Positions 34,181 through 42,523 are shown, numbered from the stretch's first letter. The stretch is DNA of 45,798 bases from JBHOQX01 sp042408595 (GCA_042408595.1 JBHOQX010000051.1:1-45798), one strand, 5' to 3'. Numbers and translations are program-made. The notes: generated by a model from the letters alone, not told the origin.

Positions 34181-35266
34181 ATGTCCCCAGGCGAAGCGAT
34201 TGACACCCTGATGGCCGCGGCGATCGCCCGGCGCGTCTTCCCCGGCGCGGCCGTGTTCGTGGCGCAGGCGGGCCGCGTGCTGCACAACGCCGCCTACGGC
34301 GCGACGACCTACGAGCCGGAGACGGCCCGGCCCGTCACCACCGATACGATCTACGACCTCGCCTCGCTGACCAAAATGTTCACCGCGACCGCGGCGCTGC
34401 GGCTGCTCGATTCCGGCGCGCTGGACCTGGACGCGCCCGCCGCCCGCTACGTACCGGAGTTGCGCGCGCCGGGCGTGCTGGTGCGCCACCTGCTGACCCA
34501 CACCTCTGGGCTGGATGTGCGCCTCTCGCCCCTGCGCGCCTTGGGCCGCGACGGGCTGCTGGCGGCAGCCTTCGCCGCCGGGCTGAAGCATCCGCCTGGC
34601 ACGTCGGTGGCGTACACAAATATCAACTCGTTGCTGCTGGGCGAGATCGTCGCGCGGCTGGCAGGCGCGCCGCTCGACGCGGCGATCCGGGCGCTGGTGA
34701 CGGAGCCGCTCGGCCTGCGCGACACCGGCTTCCGTCCGGACGCCGCCCTGCTCCCGCGCATCGCGCCGACCGAGTGGGACGACGAATGGCGCGGCGGGCT
34801 GGTGCACGGCACGGTGCACGACGAAAGCGCCCACGCGCTCGGTGGGGTCGCCGGGCACGCCGGCATGTTCGGCACGGCGGCGGAGGTCGGCGCGTTCTGT
34901 CTTGCCTGGTTGGGAGCGATCGCTGATCGGCAAGCGCCGTGCTTCGCGCGGCGCGCGCGTGCGATCTCCCCCCTCCAGGACCCTATTCTGCGCCCGGAGA
35001 CGGCCCGGCGCGCCGTGGCCAACCAAACGCCCGGGCTGAGCGTGGCCTGCGGCCTGGGCTGGATGCTCGACCGGCCGTACTTCATGGGCGGCGCGCCCAC
35101 CAGCAGCTTCGGCCACACCGGCTTCACCGGCACGGCGATGGTCGCTGTGCCGGCGCGTGAGCTTGTCGTCGTCGTGCTGAGCAACCGGGTCTACCCGCGG
35201 CGCGGACTGCCGGAGCACCACGCCGTTACCGCGGCGGTCGTGGAGGCAGCGCTCACCGCGGGCTGA
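34181..35266 (+). CDS. Serine beta-lactamase-like hydrolase (class C / EstB type)
   Basis: A 361-aa cytoplasmic protein of the penicillin-binding-protein/beta-lactamase fold. SxxK is Ser62-Lys65 in LASLTKMF, YxN is Tyr145-Asn147 in AYTNIN, and the third motif is HTG in FGHTGFTG. All three are intact. LLTHTSGLD and VLSNRVYP are also typical. No signal peptide, so an esterase, amidase or D-amino-peptidase activity is more likely than antibiotic resistance. Start ATG 34181; no clear ribosome site. It is 66 bp after the beta-helix gene and may be read through from its promoter. Confidence 0.88.
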   Translation: MSPGEAIDTLMAAAIARRVFPGAAVFVAQAGRVLHNAAYGATTYEPETARPVTTDTIYDLASLTKMFTATAALRLLDSGALDLDAPAARYVPELRAPGVLVRHLLTHTSGLDVRLSPLRALGRDGLLAAAFAAGLKHPPGTSVAYTNINSLLLGEIVARLAGAPLDAAIRALVTEPLGLRDTGFRPDAALLPRIAPTEWDDEWRGGLVHGTVHDESAHALGGVAGHAGMFGTAAEVGAFCLAWLGAIADRQAPCFARRARAISPLQDPILRPETARRAVANQTPGLSVACGLGWMLDRPYFMGGAPTSSFGHTGFTGTAMVAVPARELVVVVLSNRVYPRRGLPEHHAVTAAVVEAALTAG

Positions 35267-35420
35267 CGGTGGACGGAGGATAAGCGCCAGGCGCACGGTG
35301 CCACGATGACAGGGTGCCGCGATGACGCGGTGCCGCGGTGCCACGGTACACAGAAGTGTCATTGAACATTGTTTATGGCTCATTCTTCATGTATCACTCG
35401 TCCCCCGTCCATCCCCCGAA
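35267..35420. repeat. Degenerate low-complexity words before the aceB promoter
   Basis: Runs of GGTGCCACGATGACAGGGTG-like words, then ATCACTCGTCCCCCGTCCA (35393-35411), which resembles 16051-16070 near the VWA gene. No coding signal. Confidence 0.45.
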
Positions 35421-35427
35421 TCCCCTC

Positions 35428-35456
35428 TTGCATAACGCAGCGTGTCATGCTATAGT
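35428..35456 (+). promoter_or_regulatory. Promoter TTGCAT-N17-TATAGT for aceB
   Basis: -35 TTGCAT (35428-35433), exactly 17 bp, -10 TATAGT (35451-35456) with extended TGC. Leader about 68 nt to ATG 35531. Confidence 0.7.
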
Positions 35457-35476
35457 GCGAATCTAACGCGCTGCGT
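35435..35476. promoter_or_regulatory. Inverted repeat bracketing the aceB -10 element
   Basis: ACGCAGCG (35435-35442) and CGCTGCGT (35469-35476) are perfect inverted arms with 26 bp between them. They span the -10 and the start point. Good candidate operator for a repressor of the glyoxylate genes. Confidence 0.5.
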
Positions 35477-35530
35477 CACCCGATAGTCGGTACATTTCCT
35501 TTCTGGCTGAACTGAAAGGTGGCTTCGCCG

Positions 35531-37138
35531 ATGAGCACAACTTCCCGCGACCTGCCGGAGGGTATGACGATCACAGGGGCAGTCACACCGGCGTTCGCCG
35601 CCATCCTCACGCCGGAGGCGCTCCAGTTCCTCGCCGCGCTGTCCCGCGAGTTCGAGCCGACGCGCCAGGCGCTGCTGCGCCGCCGCGCGGCGCGCCAGGC
35701 CGAACTGGACGCCGGCCAGTTGCCGGACTTTTTGCCAGAGACCGTCCACATCCGCCAGGGCGCGTGGGTCGTCGCGCCCATCCCGACCGACCTGAAGGAC
35801 CGGCGGGTCGAGATCACCGGCCCCGCCTCGGACCGCAAGATGGTGATCAACGCGCTCAACTCCGGCGCGAAGATTTTCATGGCCGATTTCGAGGACGCCA
35901 ACACGCCGAACTGGCAGAACACGATCCAGGGCCAGGTCAACATGCGCGACGCAGTGGCCCGCACGATCACCTTCACCAGCCCGGAGGGCAAGGAGTACCG
36001 GCTGAACGAGCGGACGGCGGTGCTGCTGGTGCGCCCGCGCGGCTGGCACCTGCCGGAGAAGCACATCCTGCTCGACGGGCAGCCGATCGCCGGCGCGCTG
36101 GTGGACTTCGGGCTGTACTTCTTCCACAACGCCCGGGCGCTGCTCGCCGCCGGCAGCGGGCCATATTTTTACCTACCGAAGCTGGAGAGCCATCTCGAAG
36201 CCCGCCTGTGGAACGATATCTTCAACCGCGCGCAGGACCTGCTCGGCATCCCGCGCGGCACGATCCGGGCGACGGTGCTGATCGAGACGATCCTGGCGGC
36301 GTTCGAAATGGACGAGATCCTCTACGAACTGCGCGAGCACTCCGCCGGACTGAACTGCGGCCGCTGGGACTACATCTTCAGCTGCATCAAGAAATTCCAC
36401 GCCCGCCGCGACTGGGTCTTCCCCGACCGCGCGCTGGTGACGATGACGACGCACTTCATGCGCTCCTATTCGCTCCTGGCGATCAAGACCTGCCACCGCC
36501 GCGGAGTCCACGCGATCGGCGGCATGTCGGCCTTCATCCCGGTGCGCAACGACCCGGCGGCGAACGAGCGCGCCTTCGCGCAGGTGCGCGCCGATAAGGA
36601 GCGCGAGGCCAACGACGGCCACGATGGCACCTGGGTGGCACACCCCGGCCTGGTGCCGGTGGCGCAGGAGGTGTTCGACGCGGTGATGAAGACCCCGAAC
36701 CAGATCGCCCGCCGGCGCGACGATGTGCATGTGACCGCCGCCGATCTGCTCGACTTCGTCTCGGGGCCGATCACCGAGCAGGGGCTGCGCACAAACGTCA
36801 GCGTCGGCATCCAATACATCGAAGCCTGGCTGCGCGGCCAGGGCGCCGTGCCGATCTTCAACCTGATGGAGGACGCCGCCACCGCCGAGATTTCGCGCTC
36901 GCAGGTCTGGCAGTGGATCCACAGTCCAAAAGGGGTGCTGGACGACGGGCGCAAGGTGGAGCTGCCGCTGGTACGGCAGGTCATCGCCGAGGAGGCTGAG
37001 AAGATCCGTGCAGCGGTGGGCGAGGAGCGCTACGCCGCCGGCCAGTATGGGCGCGCCATCGAGCTGTTCGACCAGTTGGTCGCATCAGAGACGTTCATCG
37101 AATTTCTCACGCTGCCAGGGTACGAGTATCTCGATTAG
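35531..37138 (+). CDS. aceB: Malate synthase A
   Basis: A 535-aa enzyme of the usual length for malate synthase A, condensing glyoxylate and acetyl-CoA to malate. The family signature REHSAGLNCGRWDYIF is present. Other conserved parts are MADFEDANTPNW, LLVRPRGWHLPEKH, LPKLESHLEARLWND, TVLIETILAAFEMDEILYEL, GGMSAFIPVRNDP and TWVAHPGLVPVA. ATG 35531 is preceded by AAAGGTGG at good distance. It is followed by isocitrate lyase with a MITE in between; the two enzymes form the glyoxylate shunt, allowing growth on acetate or fatty acids. Confidence 0.97.
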   Translation: MSTTSRDLPEGMTITGAVTPAFAAILTPEALQFLAALSREFEPTRQALLRRRAARQAELDAGQLPDFLPETVHIRQGAWVVAPIPTDLKDRRVEITGPASDRKMVINALNSGAKIFMADFEDANTPNWQNTIQGQVNMRDAVARTITFTSPEGKEYRLNERTAVLLVRPRGWHLPEKHILLDGQPIAGALVDFGLYFFHNARALLAAGSGPYFYLPKLESHLEARLWNDIFNRAQDLLGIPRGTIRATVLIETILAAFEMDEILYELREHSAGLNCGRWDYIFSCIKKFHARRDWVFPDRALVTMTTHFMRSYSLLAIKTCHRRGVHAIGGMSAFIPVRNDPAANERAFAQVRADKEREANDGHDGTWVAHPGLVPVAQEVFDAVMKTPNQIARRRDDVHVTAADLLDFVSGPITEQGLRTNVSVGIQYIEAWLRGQGAVPIFNLMEDAATAEISRSQVWQWIHSPKGVLDDGRKVELPLVRQVIAEEAEKIRAAVGEERYAAGQYGRAIELFDQLVASETFIEFLTLPGYEYLD

Positions 37139-37450
37139 AGAGGGTGCGAACCACCAGGCGCCGCAACACCGGGTCATGGCACACGAGCCGTGGCGCCGGG
37201 CGAAGATGACACGGGCGTGTTGCCTGTCGCCCTGGCCCGGGACGGGCCAGGCCGGCGGCGCACGTGGCCCCTCTCCTGGCGCCTCGGTGTCTTGGCGGGT
37301 CGTTGGGAGGCTGTCTGAAACGTCCCCGGCAGCGGAAGCCGGGCCGCAGGGTCCCCAGGAGCCATCCTGGAGGGCTGCGCCCGCCACACCGCCCCGTTGC
37401 AGACAGCTTCGTGGATCTCAAGGGCGAGAATTCGCAGAAAGGGACGAGCC
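37139..37450. other. Gene-free 312 bp between aceB and aceA
   Basis: Contains MITE copy B. No gene. I see no convincing promoter for aceA, so it may be transcribed from the aceB promoter through the element. Confidence 0.5.
37307..37410. mobile_element. MITE-like palindromic element, copy B (complete)
   Basis: 104 bp with terminal inverted repeats: left GAGGCTGTCTGAAACG, right (reverse complement) GAAGCTGTCTGCAACG. Inner hairpins are CCCGGC...GCCGGG and CCAGGA-GCCA-TCCTGG. Same family as copies A and C. It lies between aceB and aceA and could uncouple or modulate their expression. Confidence 0.7.
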
Positions 37451-38728
37451 ATGCGCATGGATCAGGCGGCACAGGAACTGGCGATGGCCTGGGAGCGCGA
37501 CTCCCGCTGGCAAGGGATCGAGCGCCCCTACACGGCGGAGGATGTCATCCGGCTGCGCGGCTCGATTCAGATCGAGTACACGCTGGCACGGATGGGCGCC
37601 GAGCGGCTCTGGCGGCTGCTGCAGCAGGACGACTACGTCGCCGCGCTCGGCGCGCTGACCGGCAACCAGGCGATGCAGCAGGTCAGGGCCGGACTCAAGG
37701 CGATCTACCTCAGCGGCTGGCAGGTCGCCGCGGACGCCAACCTGGCCGGGCAGATGTACCCGGACCAGAGCCTCTACCCGGCCAATTCCGTGCCGGCGGT
37801 CGTCAAGCGGATCAACCAGGCCCTCCAGCGCGCCGACCAGATCCAGTGGTCTGAAGGCGGCGGCGACATCGACTGGTTCGCCCCGATCGTGGCCGACGGC
37901 GAGGCCGGCTTCGGCGGTCCACTCAACGTCTTCGAACTGACCAAGGCGATGATCGAGGCCGGGGCGGCGGGCGTGCATTTCGAGGACCAGCTCGCTTCTG
38001 AGAAGAAATGTGGCCACATGGGCGGCAAGGTGCTCATCCCGACCCGGCAGGCCATCCGGAACTTGGTGGCAGCCCGGCTGGCCGCCGATGTCTGCGGCGT
38101 GCCGACGGTCATCATCGCCCGGACGGACGCCAACGGCGCGCGCCTGCTGACCAGCGACATCGACGAGCGCGACCGGCCGTTCTGCACCGGCGAGCGCACC
38201 GCCGAGGGTTTCTTCCGGGTGCGCGCCGGGCTGGAGCAGGCGATCGCCCGCGGCCTGGCCTATGCCCCGTACGCCGACCTGCTCTGGTGCGAGACGAGCG
38301 AGCCGGACCTGGACGAGGCGCGCCGCTTCGCCGCGGCGATCCACGAGCGGTTCCCCGGCAAAATGCTGGCGTACAACTGCTCACCATCGTTCAACTGGAA
38401 GAAGAAGCTGGACGACACCACGATCGCTGGCTTCCAGCGGTCCCTGGCGGGGATGGGCTATAAGTTCCAGTTCATCACCCTCGCCGGCTTCCACACGCTG
38501 AATTACAGCATGTTCGATTTGGCGCGCGGCTACCGCGAGCGCGGCATGGCGGCCTACGCCGAGCTGCAGCAGGCCGAGTTCGCCGCCGAGCGCTACGGCT
38601 ATACCGCCACACGCCACCAGCGCGAGGTCGGCACCGGCTACTTCGACGAAGTGACGCAGGTCATCTCCGGCGGCGGCGCCTCGACGACGGCGCTCAGCGG
38701 CTCGACGGAGGAGGAGCAGTTTCATTAG
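37451..38728 (+). CDS. aceA: Isocitrate lyase
   Basis: A 425-aa enzyme cleaving isocitrate to glyoxylate and succinate. The signature KKCGHMGGK is present, with catalytic Cys187. WFAPIVADGEAGFGG, GVHFEDQLASEKKCGHMGG, IARTDANGARLL, LAYNCSPSFNW and FQFITLAGFHTLNYSMFDLA are all conserved. Length is that of the bacterial (short) form. Start ATG 37451 follows AAAGGGACGAG; ATG 37457 is close by and also possible. Partner of malate synthase upstream and competitor of isocitrate dehydrogenase encoded downstream. Confidence 0.97.
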   Translation: MRMDQAAQELAMAWERDSRWQGIERPYTAEDVIRLRGSIQIEYTLARMGAERLWRLLQQDDYVAALGALTGNQAMQQVRAGLKAIYLSGWQVAADANLAGQMYPDQSLYPANSVPAVVKRINQALQRADQIQWSEGGGDIDWFAPIVADGEAGFGGPLNVFELTKAMIEAGAAGVHFEDQLASEKKCGHMGGKVLIPTRQAIRNLVAARLAADVCGVPTVIIARTDANGARLLTSDIDERDRPFCTGERTAEGFFRVRAGLEQAIARGLAYAPYADLLWCETSEPDLDEARRFAAAIHERFPGKMLAYNCSPSFNWKKKLDDTTIAGFQRSLAGMGYKFQFITLAGFHTLNYSMFDLARGYRERGMAAYAELQQAEFAAERYGYTATRHQREVGTGYFDEVTQVISGGGASTTALSGSTEEEQFH

Positions 38729-39020
38729 CGCGTGCTGCACCGGGCCGCGGGGCCGGCGGCGCAGGCTTGCTGCTGTGCCGCCACCCTCGCCCGCGCCCTG
38801 CTCGCGTGCCATGCCTGAAACGGCGCCAGGCGGAGGTAGTTGCCAGAAATACCGCCGCATCCTGTGATGACGATGGCATGCCCACCGACGTCTGGCTTCT
38901 GGCTGCTGACCGTTTCGGGATTGCCGATTGCCTGACCATCCGCTAGCTAACCGTCTGACCCTCTGACCCTCTAAGTGTCTCACTCCTGGCTCCTGACCCC
39001 TGTGCAACAAGGAGGTTGCG
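38729..39020. other. Gene-free 292 bp before the CBS-domain gene
   Basis: Holds GATTGCCGATTGCCTGACC and CTCTGACCCTCTAAGTGTC-type degenerate words, and near 38807-38821 a TGCCTGAAACGG that resembles the MITE end. No gene. Confidence 0.45.
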
Positions 39021-39674
39021 ATGCAGACCGTCCGCGGGCGCTTTACCGGGAAGACCATCGAACTGCTCGATGATCCGCCGACCAACGAGGAGACCTACGT
39101 CCTGGTGACGTTTCTCGAAGGCAGCCTGGAGACCGCTGCCGCGCGCGAGCAGCGCCGGCGTGGCGTCAGCGTGGCGCTCTACAGCCTGGATCGCTACAGC
39201 GCGCCGCTCAAGCAGCGGCTCGGTGCGCCTCCGCCGGAGGAGACGACCGTTCACCGGCCGTTCACCGTCGGCGAGGTGATGACGCGCAAGGTGATCACCA
39301 TCGCGCCGGGAGAGACGGCCGCCAGGGCCATCCACACCATGCACCAGCACGGCATCACCAGCATCCTGGTCGAACCGGATGAAAGCGGCGAGTGGGGCAT
39401 CATGACGATGCGCGACGTGCTCAAGCGGATCGTCAGCGCCGATCGCTCGCCCGAGGTTGTGACGGTCGGCGAGATCACCACCCGGCCGCTGATCTATGTT
39501 CCGCCCGATATGAGTCTGCGCGATTGCAGCAAGCTGATGATCGAGACCAACATCCGCCGGGCGGTGGTGCGCGAGCACGGCCGGCCCGTGGGGATCATCA
39601 GCGACACCGACATCTTCCAGGTCGTTGAGGAGCGCGGATGGGGGCCACCGCACACGGCGGATGATCACGTGTAG
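39021..39674 (+). CDS. CBS-pair domain protein
   Basis: A 217-aa protein. The N-terminal ~75 residues (VRGRFTGKTIELLDDPP, TYVLVTFLEGSLETAAA) are a small beta domain of unknown family. CBS1 spans ~80-140 (VGEVMTRKVITIAPGETAARAIHTM, HGITSILV, IMTMRDVLKRI) and CBS2 ~150-210 (VGEITTRPLIYVPPDMSLRDCSKLM, IRRAVVREHGRPVGIISDTDIF). CBS pairs bind adenine nucleotides. It has a perfect AAGGAGG site. Its position between isocitrate lyase and isocitrate dehydrogenase suggests an energy-sensing role, which is inference. Confidence 0.9.
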   Translation: MQTVRGRFTGKTIELLDDPPTNEETYVLVTFLEGSLETAAAREQRRRGVSVALYSLDRYSAPLKQRLGAPPPEETTVHRPFTVGEVMTRKVITIAPGETAARAIHTMHQHGITSILVEPDESGEWGIMTMRDVLKRIVSADRSPEVVTVGEITTRPLIYVPPDMSLRDCSKLMIETNIRRAVVREHGRPVGIISDTDIFQVVEERGWGPPHTADDHV

Positions 39675-40029
39675 CACGGCAGAGGGTGGACGAGGGACGA
39701 ATGACGAATGATCGGCGATACATCGTGTCACCCTGTCACCCGCTTACTTTGTCTCCTGCGCCTAGCGCTCGTCCGTCGTCCGTCGTCGGTCGTCTGTGGT
39801 CGGCGGCGTGGCTGGCGTTCGTCCGTCGTCCACCGTCTTTCGTCTTCGAACGGCGGACGAACGCCCGAAACCGTGCAGCAGCCGCGCCAGCAGCACGAAC
39901 AGGCCGATGAGGCCGGCGCGAAACGGCGCGGGCAAGAGGTAGCGTTCGGCGTCCGTTCACTGCGGACGGCATAATGACGGGATGGCACGATGATCGCTTG
40001 CCCGCGCATCGCGTCATCCCGTCATCGTG
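39675..40029. repeat. 355 bp of degenerate inverted words between convergent genes
   Basis: No gene. GACGAATGACGAATG and CGTCCGTCGTCCGTCGTCGG words occur on both strands. GGCGTTCGTCCGTCG (39814-39828) pairs with CGGCGGACGAACGCC (39851-39865 region) at 14 of 15 positions. Near 39974-40032 ATGACGGGATGGCACGATGA faces GTCATCCCGTCATCGTGTCA, another imperfect palindrome next to the icd stop. Probable transcription-ending region for both genes. Confidence 0.5.
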
Positions 40030-41385
40030 TCACGACATATTCGCGATCAGCGCGTCGGCGAACTCGCTGGTCTTCACCTCCTTCGCGCCGGTCATCAGCC
40101 GGGCGAAGTCGTAGGTCACCACCTTGCTTGCGATCGTCTTCTCGATCGCATGGATGATCAGGTCGGCGGCCTCGCTCCAGCCCATATAGCGCAGCATCAT
40201 GTCGCCGGAGAGGATGACGCTGCACGGGTTGACCTTGTCGAGGTTGGCATATTTGGGCGCGGTGCCGTGGGTCGCTTCGAAGATCGCGTGGCCGCTGATG
40301 TAGTTGATATTGCCGCCGGGCGCGATCCCGATCCCGCCGACCTGCGCGGCGAGCGCGTCGCTCAGATAGTCGCCGTTCAGATTGAGGGTCGCGATCACAT
40401 CGAAGTCCTCGGGGCGGGTGAGCACCTGCTGCAGCGTAATGTCGGCGATCGCGTCCTTGATCAGCACCTTGCCGGCGGCCAGCGCGGCCTTCTGTTCGGC
40501 GTTCGCCGCCTCCTCGCCACGCGTCGCCTTAGCGCGCTCCCACTCCGCCCAGGTGTAGACATGCTCGCCGAAGGCGCGCTCGGCGAGTTGGTACCCCCAG
40601 TCGCGGAACGCGCCCTCGGTGAATTTCATGATGTTGCCCTTGTGCACCAGCGTCACACTGCGGCGCCGGTGCTCGATGGCGTACTGGATGGCCGCGGCGA
40701 CCAGCCGCTCCGTGCCGAGCCGGCTGACCGGCTTGAAGCCGATGCCAACTTCGACCTGCTCGGCCGGCGGCTGGCCGAGCTGCCCCAGAAACTGGTTGGC
40801 CCGCTCCGGCGAGCCGAAGCGCACTTTCGCAAAATCCTTCGGAAACTCGTTCTGAAGGAAATCGAGCACCTTTTGCGCCTCGGGCGTGCCGGCGCGGTAC
40901 TCGATCCCGGCGTAGATATCCTCGGTGTTCTCACGGAAAATCACCATATCCACCAACTCGGGCCGCTTCACCGGCGAGGGCACACCCTCGAAGTAGCGCA
41001 CCGGGCGAAGGCAGACGTACAGGTCCAGCAACTGGCGCAGCGCGACATTCAGCGAGCGGATGCCACCGCCGACCGGCGTCGTCAGCGGGCCCTTGATGCC
41101 GACCAGATACTCGCTGAAAGCGTCCACCGTCGCCTGCGGCAGCCAGTCGCCCGTCTGGCGATAAGCCTTCTCGCCGGCCAGCACTTCCATCCAGGCGATC
41201 TTGCGCGCGCCGCCGTAGGCCTTCTCGACGGCCGCGTCGAAGACGCGCACGCTGGCGCGCCAGATATCGGGGCCGGTGCCGTCGCCTTCAACAAAGGGGA
41301 TGATCGGCCGGTCGGGCACATGGAGCCGCCCGCCCTGAATAGCGACCCGTTCGCCCTCGGGCGCCTGGTAGCGTGTGGTGCTCAT
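40030..41385 (-). CDS. icd: NADP-dependent isocitrate dehydrogenase
   Basis: A 451-aa enzyme converting isocitrate to 2-oxoglutarate. VEGDGTGPDIW, KGPLTTPVGGGIRSLNVALRQ, DLYVCLRPVRYFEGVPSPVK and MVIFRENTEDIYAGIEY match the dimeric bacterial NADP type. Ser111 in GIRSLN corresponds to the serine that AceK phosphorylates in E. coli Icd (Ser113); no aceK is in the window. Start ATG 41385 has GGGAGAAGA upstream and an extended -10 promoter. The upstream frame is open but non-coding. Confidence 0.96.
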   Translation of the reverse strand: MSTTRYQAPEGERVAIQGGRLHVPDRPIIPFVEGDGTGPDIWRASVRVFDAAVEKAYGGARKIAWMEVLAGEKAYRQTGDWLPQATVDAFSEYLVGIKGPLTTPVGGGIRSLNVALRQLLDLYVCLRPVRYFEGVPSPVKRPELVDMVIFRENTEDIYAGIEYRAGTPEAQKVLDFLQNEFPKDFAKVRFGSPERANQFLGQLGQPPAEQVEVGIGFKPVSRLGTERLVAAAIQYAIEHRRRSVTLVHKGNIMKFTEGAFRDWGYQLAERAFGEHVYTWAEWERAKATRGEEAANAEQKAALAAGKVLIKDAIADITLQQVLTRPEDFDVIATLNLNGDYLSDALAAQVGGIGIAPGGNINYISGHAIFEATHGTAPKYANLDKVNPCSVILSGDMMLRYMGWSEAADLIIHAIEKTIASKVVTYDFARLMTGAKEVKTSEFADALIANMS

Positions 41386-41421
41386 CGATCTTCTCCCGTG
41401 TGCTCCCATAGAATGCGGGCT

Positions 41422-41430
41422 ATTATAGCA
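41422..41430 (-). promoter_or_regulatory. Extended -10 promoter TGCTATAAT for icd
   Basis: Perfect TGn-TATAAT on the minus strand. Predicted leader ~30 nt to ATG 41385. No -35 consensus. Confidence 0.7.
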
Positions 41431-41443
41431 TTCGCACACGCAA

Positions 41444-41471
41444 ACGCCACGGGCGTCGATTCCCGTGGCGT
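41444..41471. promoter_or_regulatory. Perfect palindrome overlapping the icd -35 region
   Basis: ACGCCACGGG-N8-CCCGTGGCGT, 10-bp perfect arms. It covers the place where a -35 would be on the minus strand, as expected for an operator or activator site. Confidence 0.55.
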
Positions 41472-41812
41472 GCGTACAGGGATGGTGCGTGAGAGGGAGC
41501 GCTACCCCACGTGCGGTGCGCTGGCTGCGTCGGCCGGGGCAGGCCGCTGGCTGAGGCGCGCTGGGTGCGACCAGCGGCGGAGGCGGAATGCTGTTCGTTC
41601 GTGCCGCTCCCCCTCGCTGCACCTCGATCATAGCAGCGTGTGCCGAAACCGCCTAGCACGGCGGATTACAGCACGATGACACACATATCACAATTCGGTC
41701 ATTCGTGCGCATTTCCGAATGAAAAGTTGTTAATCTCACCCAAAAGAAACGGAGAGAGGCTGAAGATCGGAGATTGACAGTTGCTCGATCTCCAATCCCC
41801 AGATCACCTCCC

Positions 41813-42355
41813 CTACGCCCTGCGCCGCAGCAACACCCAGATACCTGCGCCGATCAGCACGGCCGGGAAGAGAAACCTGCCGACCAGCGCCCCGAACCCC
41901 GGGATCATCGTCAGCAGCAGAAAGCCGCCGACGCCGAGCAGCACCAGGCCGAGGGTCTGGGCGCGCCGCGCCGCCGCGTCCGGTGTCGGCACCTGCGGCC
42001 CGAGGTTCTGGATCGGGATCTCGGCCTCGTCCAGCGGTTCGCCGGACATGGGATCGTAGCGCGGGCGGCGCGGCTGGCCGCCGAACGCCTCGCGGAGCTC
42101 ATCCGCGACTCGGTAGGCCTGCTGGCGCATCTCGTCGATCGCCTGGGGCGGGGGATCGCCCGCCGCCCCTTCGAGCGGCATGATCAGCCAGAGGATCAGG
42201 TACAGCGCGATGCCGACGCCGGAAAAGGCGAGCAGCACGAACACCAGACGGACGAAGACCGGATCGACGCCGAGATAGCTGGCGATACCGCCAGCGACCC
42301 CGGCGATCATTGTATCGCTGCAGCTGCGCACGAGCCGCGTTGGTTGGGTCTGCAC
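41813..42355 (-). CDS. PspC-domain membrane protein
   Basis: A 180-aa protein starting with GTG 42355 after AAGGAG. Residues ~5-62 are a PspC domain (LVRSCSDTMIAGVAGGIASYLGVDPVFVRLVFVLL, ending YLILWLIMPLE). A cytoplasmic ~75-residue linker follows, then two C-terminal helices (TLGLVLLGVGGFLLLTMIPGFG, LFPAVLIGAGIWVLL) like LiaI/LiaF-type regions. PspC proteins take part in envelope-stress responses. Divergent from the barrel/KOW gene. (Long motif is abbreviated in function, positions given.). Confidence 0.88.
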   Translation of the reverse strand: MQTQPTRLVRSCSDTMIAGVAGGIASYLGVDPVFVRLVFVLLAFSGVGIALYLILWLIMPLEGAAGDPPPQAIDEMRQQAYRVADELREAFGGQPRRPRYDPMSGEPLDEAEIPIQNLGPQVPTPDAAARRAQTLGLVLLGVGGFLLLTMIPGFGALVGRFLFPAVLIGAGIWVLLRRRA

Positions 42356-42476
42356 AGCGAACTCCTTCTCCTGATGGCCGCTTGGCCGTGGCGGCGATGC
42401 TGCCCATGTGACGGTTCCGCCCCGTCAAAAGTTGCGCTCGACCGCGGCAGGGAGGGTTCCTTCCGGCAGATGGTTA

Positions 42477-42485
42477 TGCTATAAT
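42477..42485 (+). promoter_or_regulatory. Extended -10 promoter TGCTATAAT for the barrel/kinase operon
   Basis: TGC plus TATAAT, 39 nt before ATG 42524. The hexamer at -35 (17 bp upstream) is TTCCTT, a weak match. Confidence 0.65.
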
Positions 42486-42523
42486 GGCGCGGGAGTTCGG
42501 CCAGACGCGGAGAACACCACCCC

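Larger units (their letters stand above)
41386..41812. other. Gene-free 427 bp between icd and the PspC gene
   Basis: Contains the icd promoter and palindrome (41422-41471) and an AT-rich part. Here ATTCGG and CCGAAT flank about 17 bp near 41694-41721, and GGAGAT/ATCTCC arms occur near 41770-41795, just after the PspC stop. No gene seen. Confidence 0.5.

Noticed and set aside
34181..35266. Antibiotic-resistance beta-lactamase
   Set aside because: No signal peptide and a general class C-like hydrolase pattern; resistance cannot be claimed.
33254..35383. Long antisense open frame opposite the beta-helix and beta-lactamase-like genes
   Set aside because: Same reason: no motifs, and the sense genes carry intact signatures.
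38807..38925. Fourth MITE copy between aceA and the CBS gene
   Set aside because: Only TGCCTGAAACGG and a distant CCGTTTCGG resemble the ends; no matching interior.
39675..40029. Possible CRISPR or tandem array
   Set aside because: Word spacing is irregular, units are degenerate and on both strands, and no cas gene is present.
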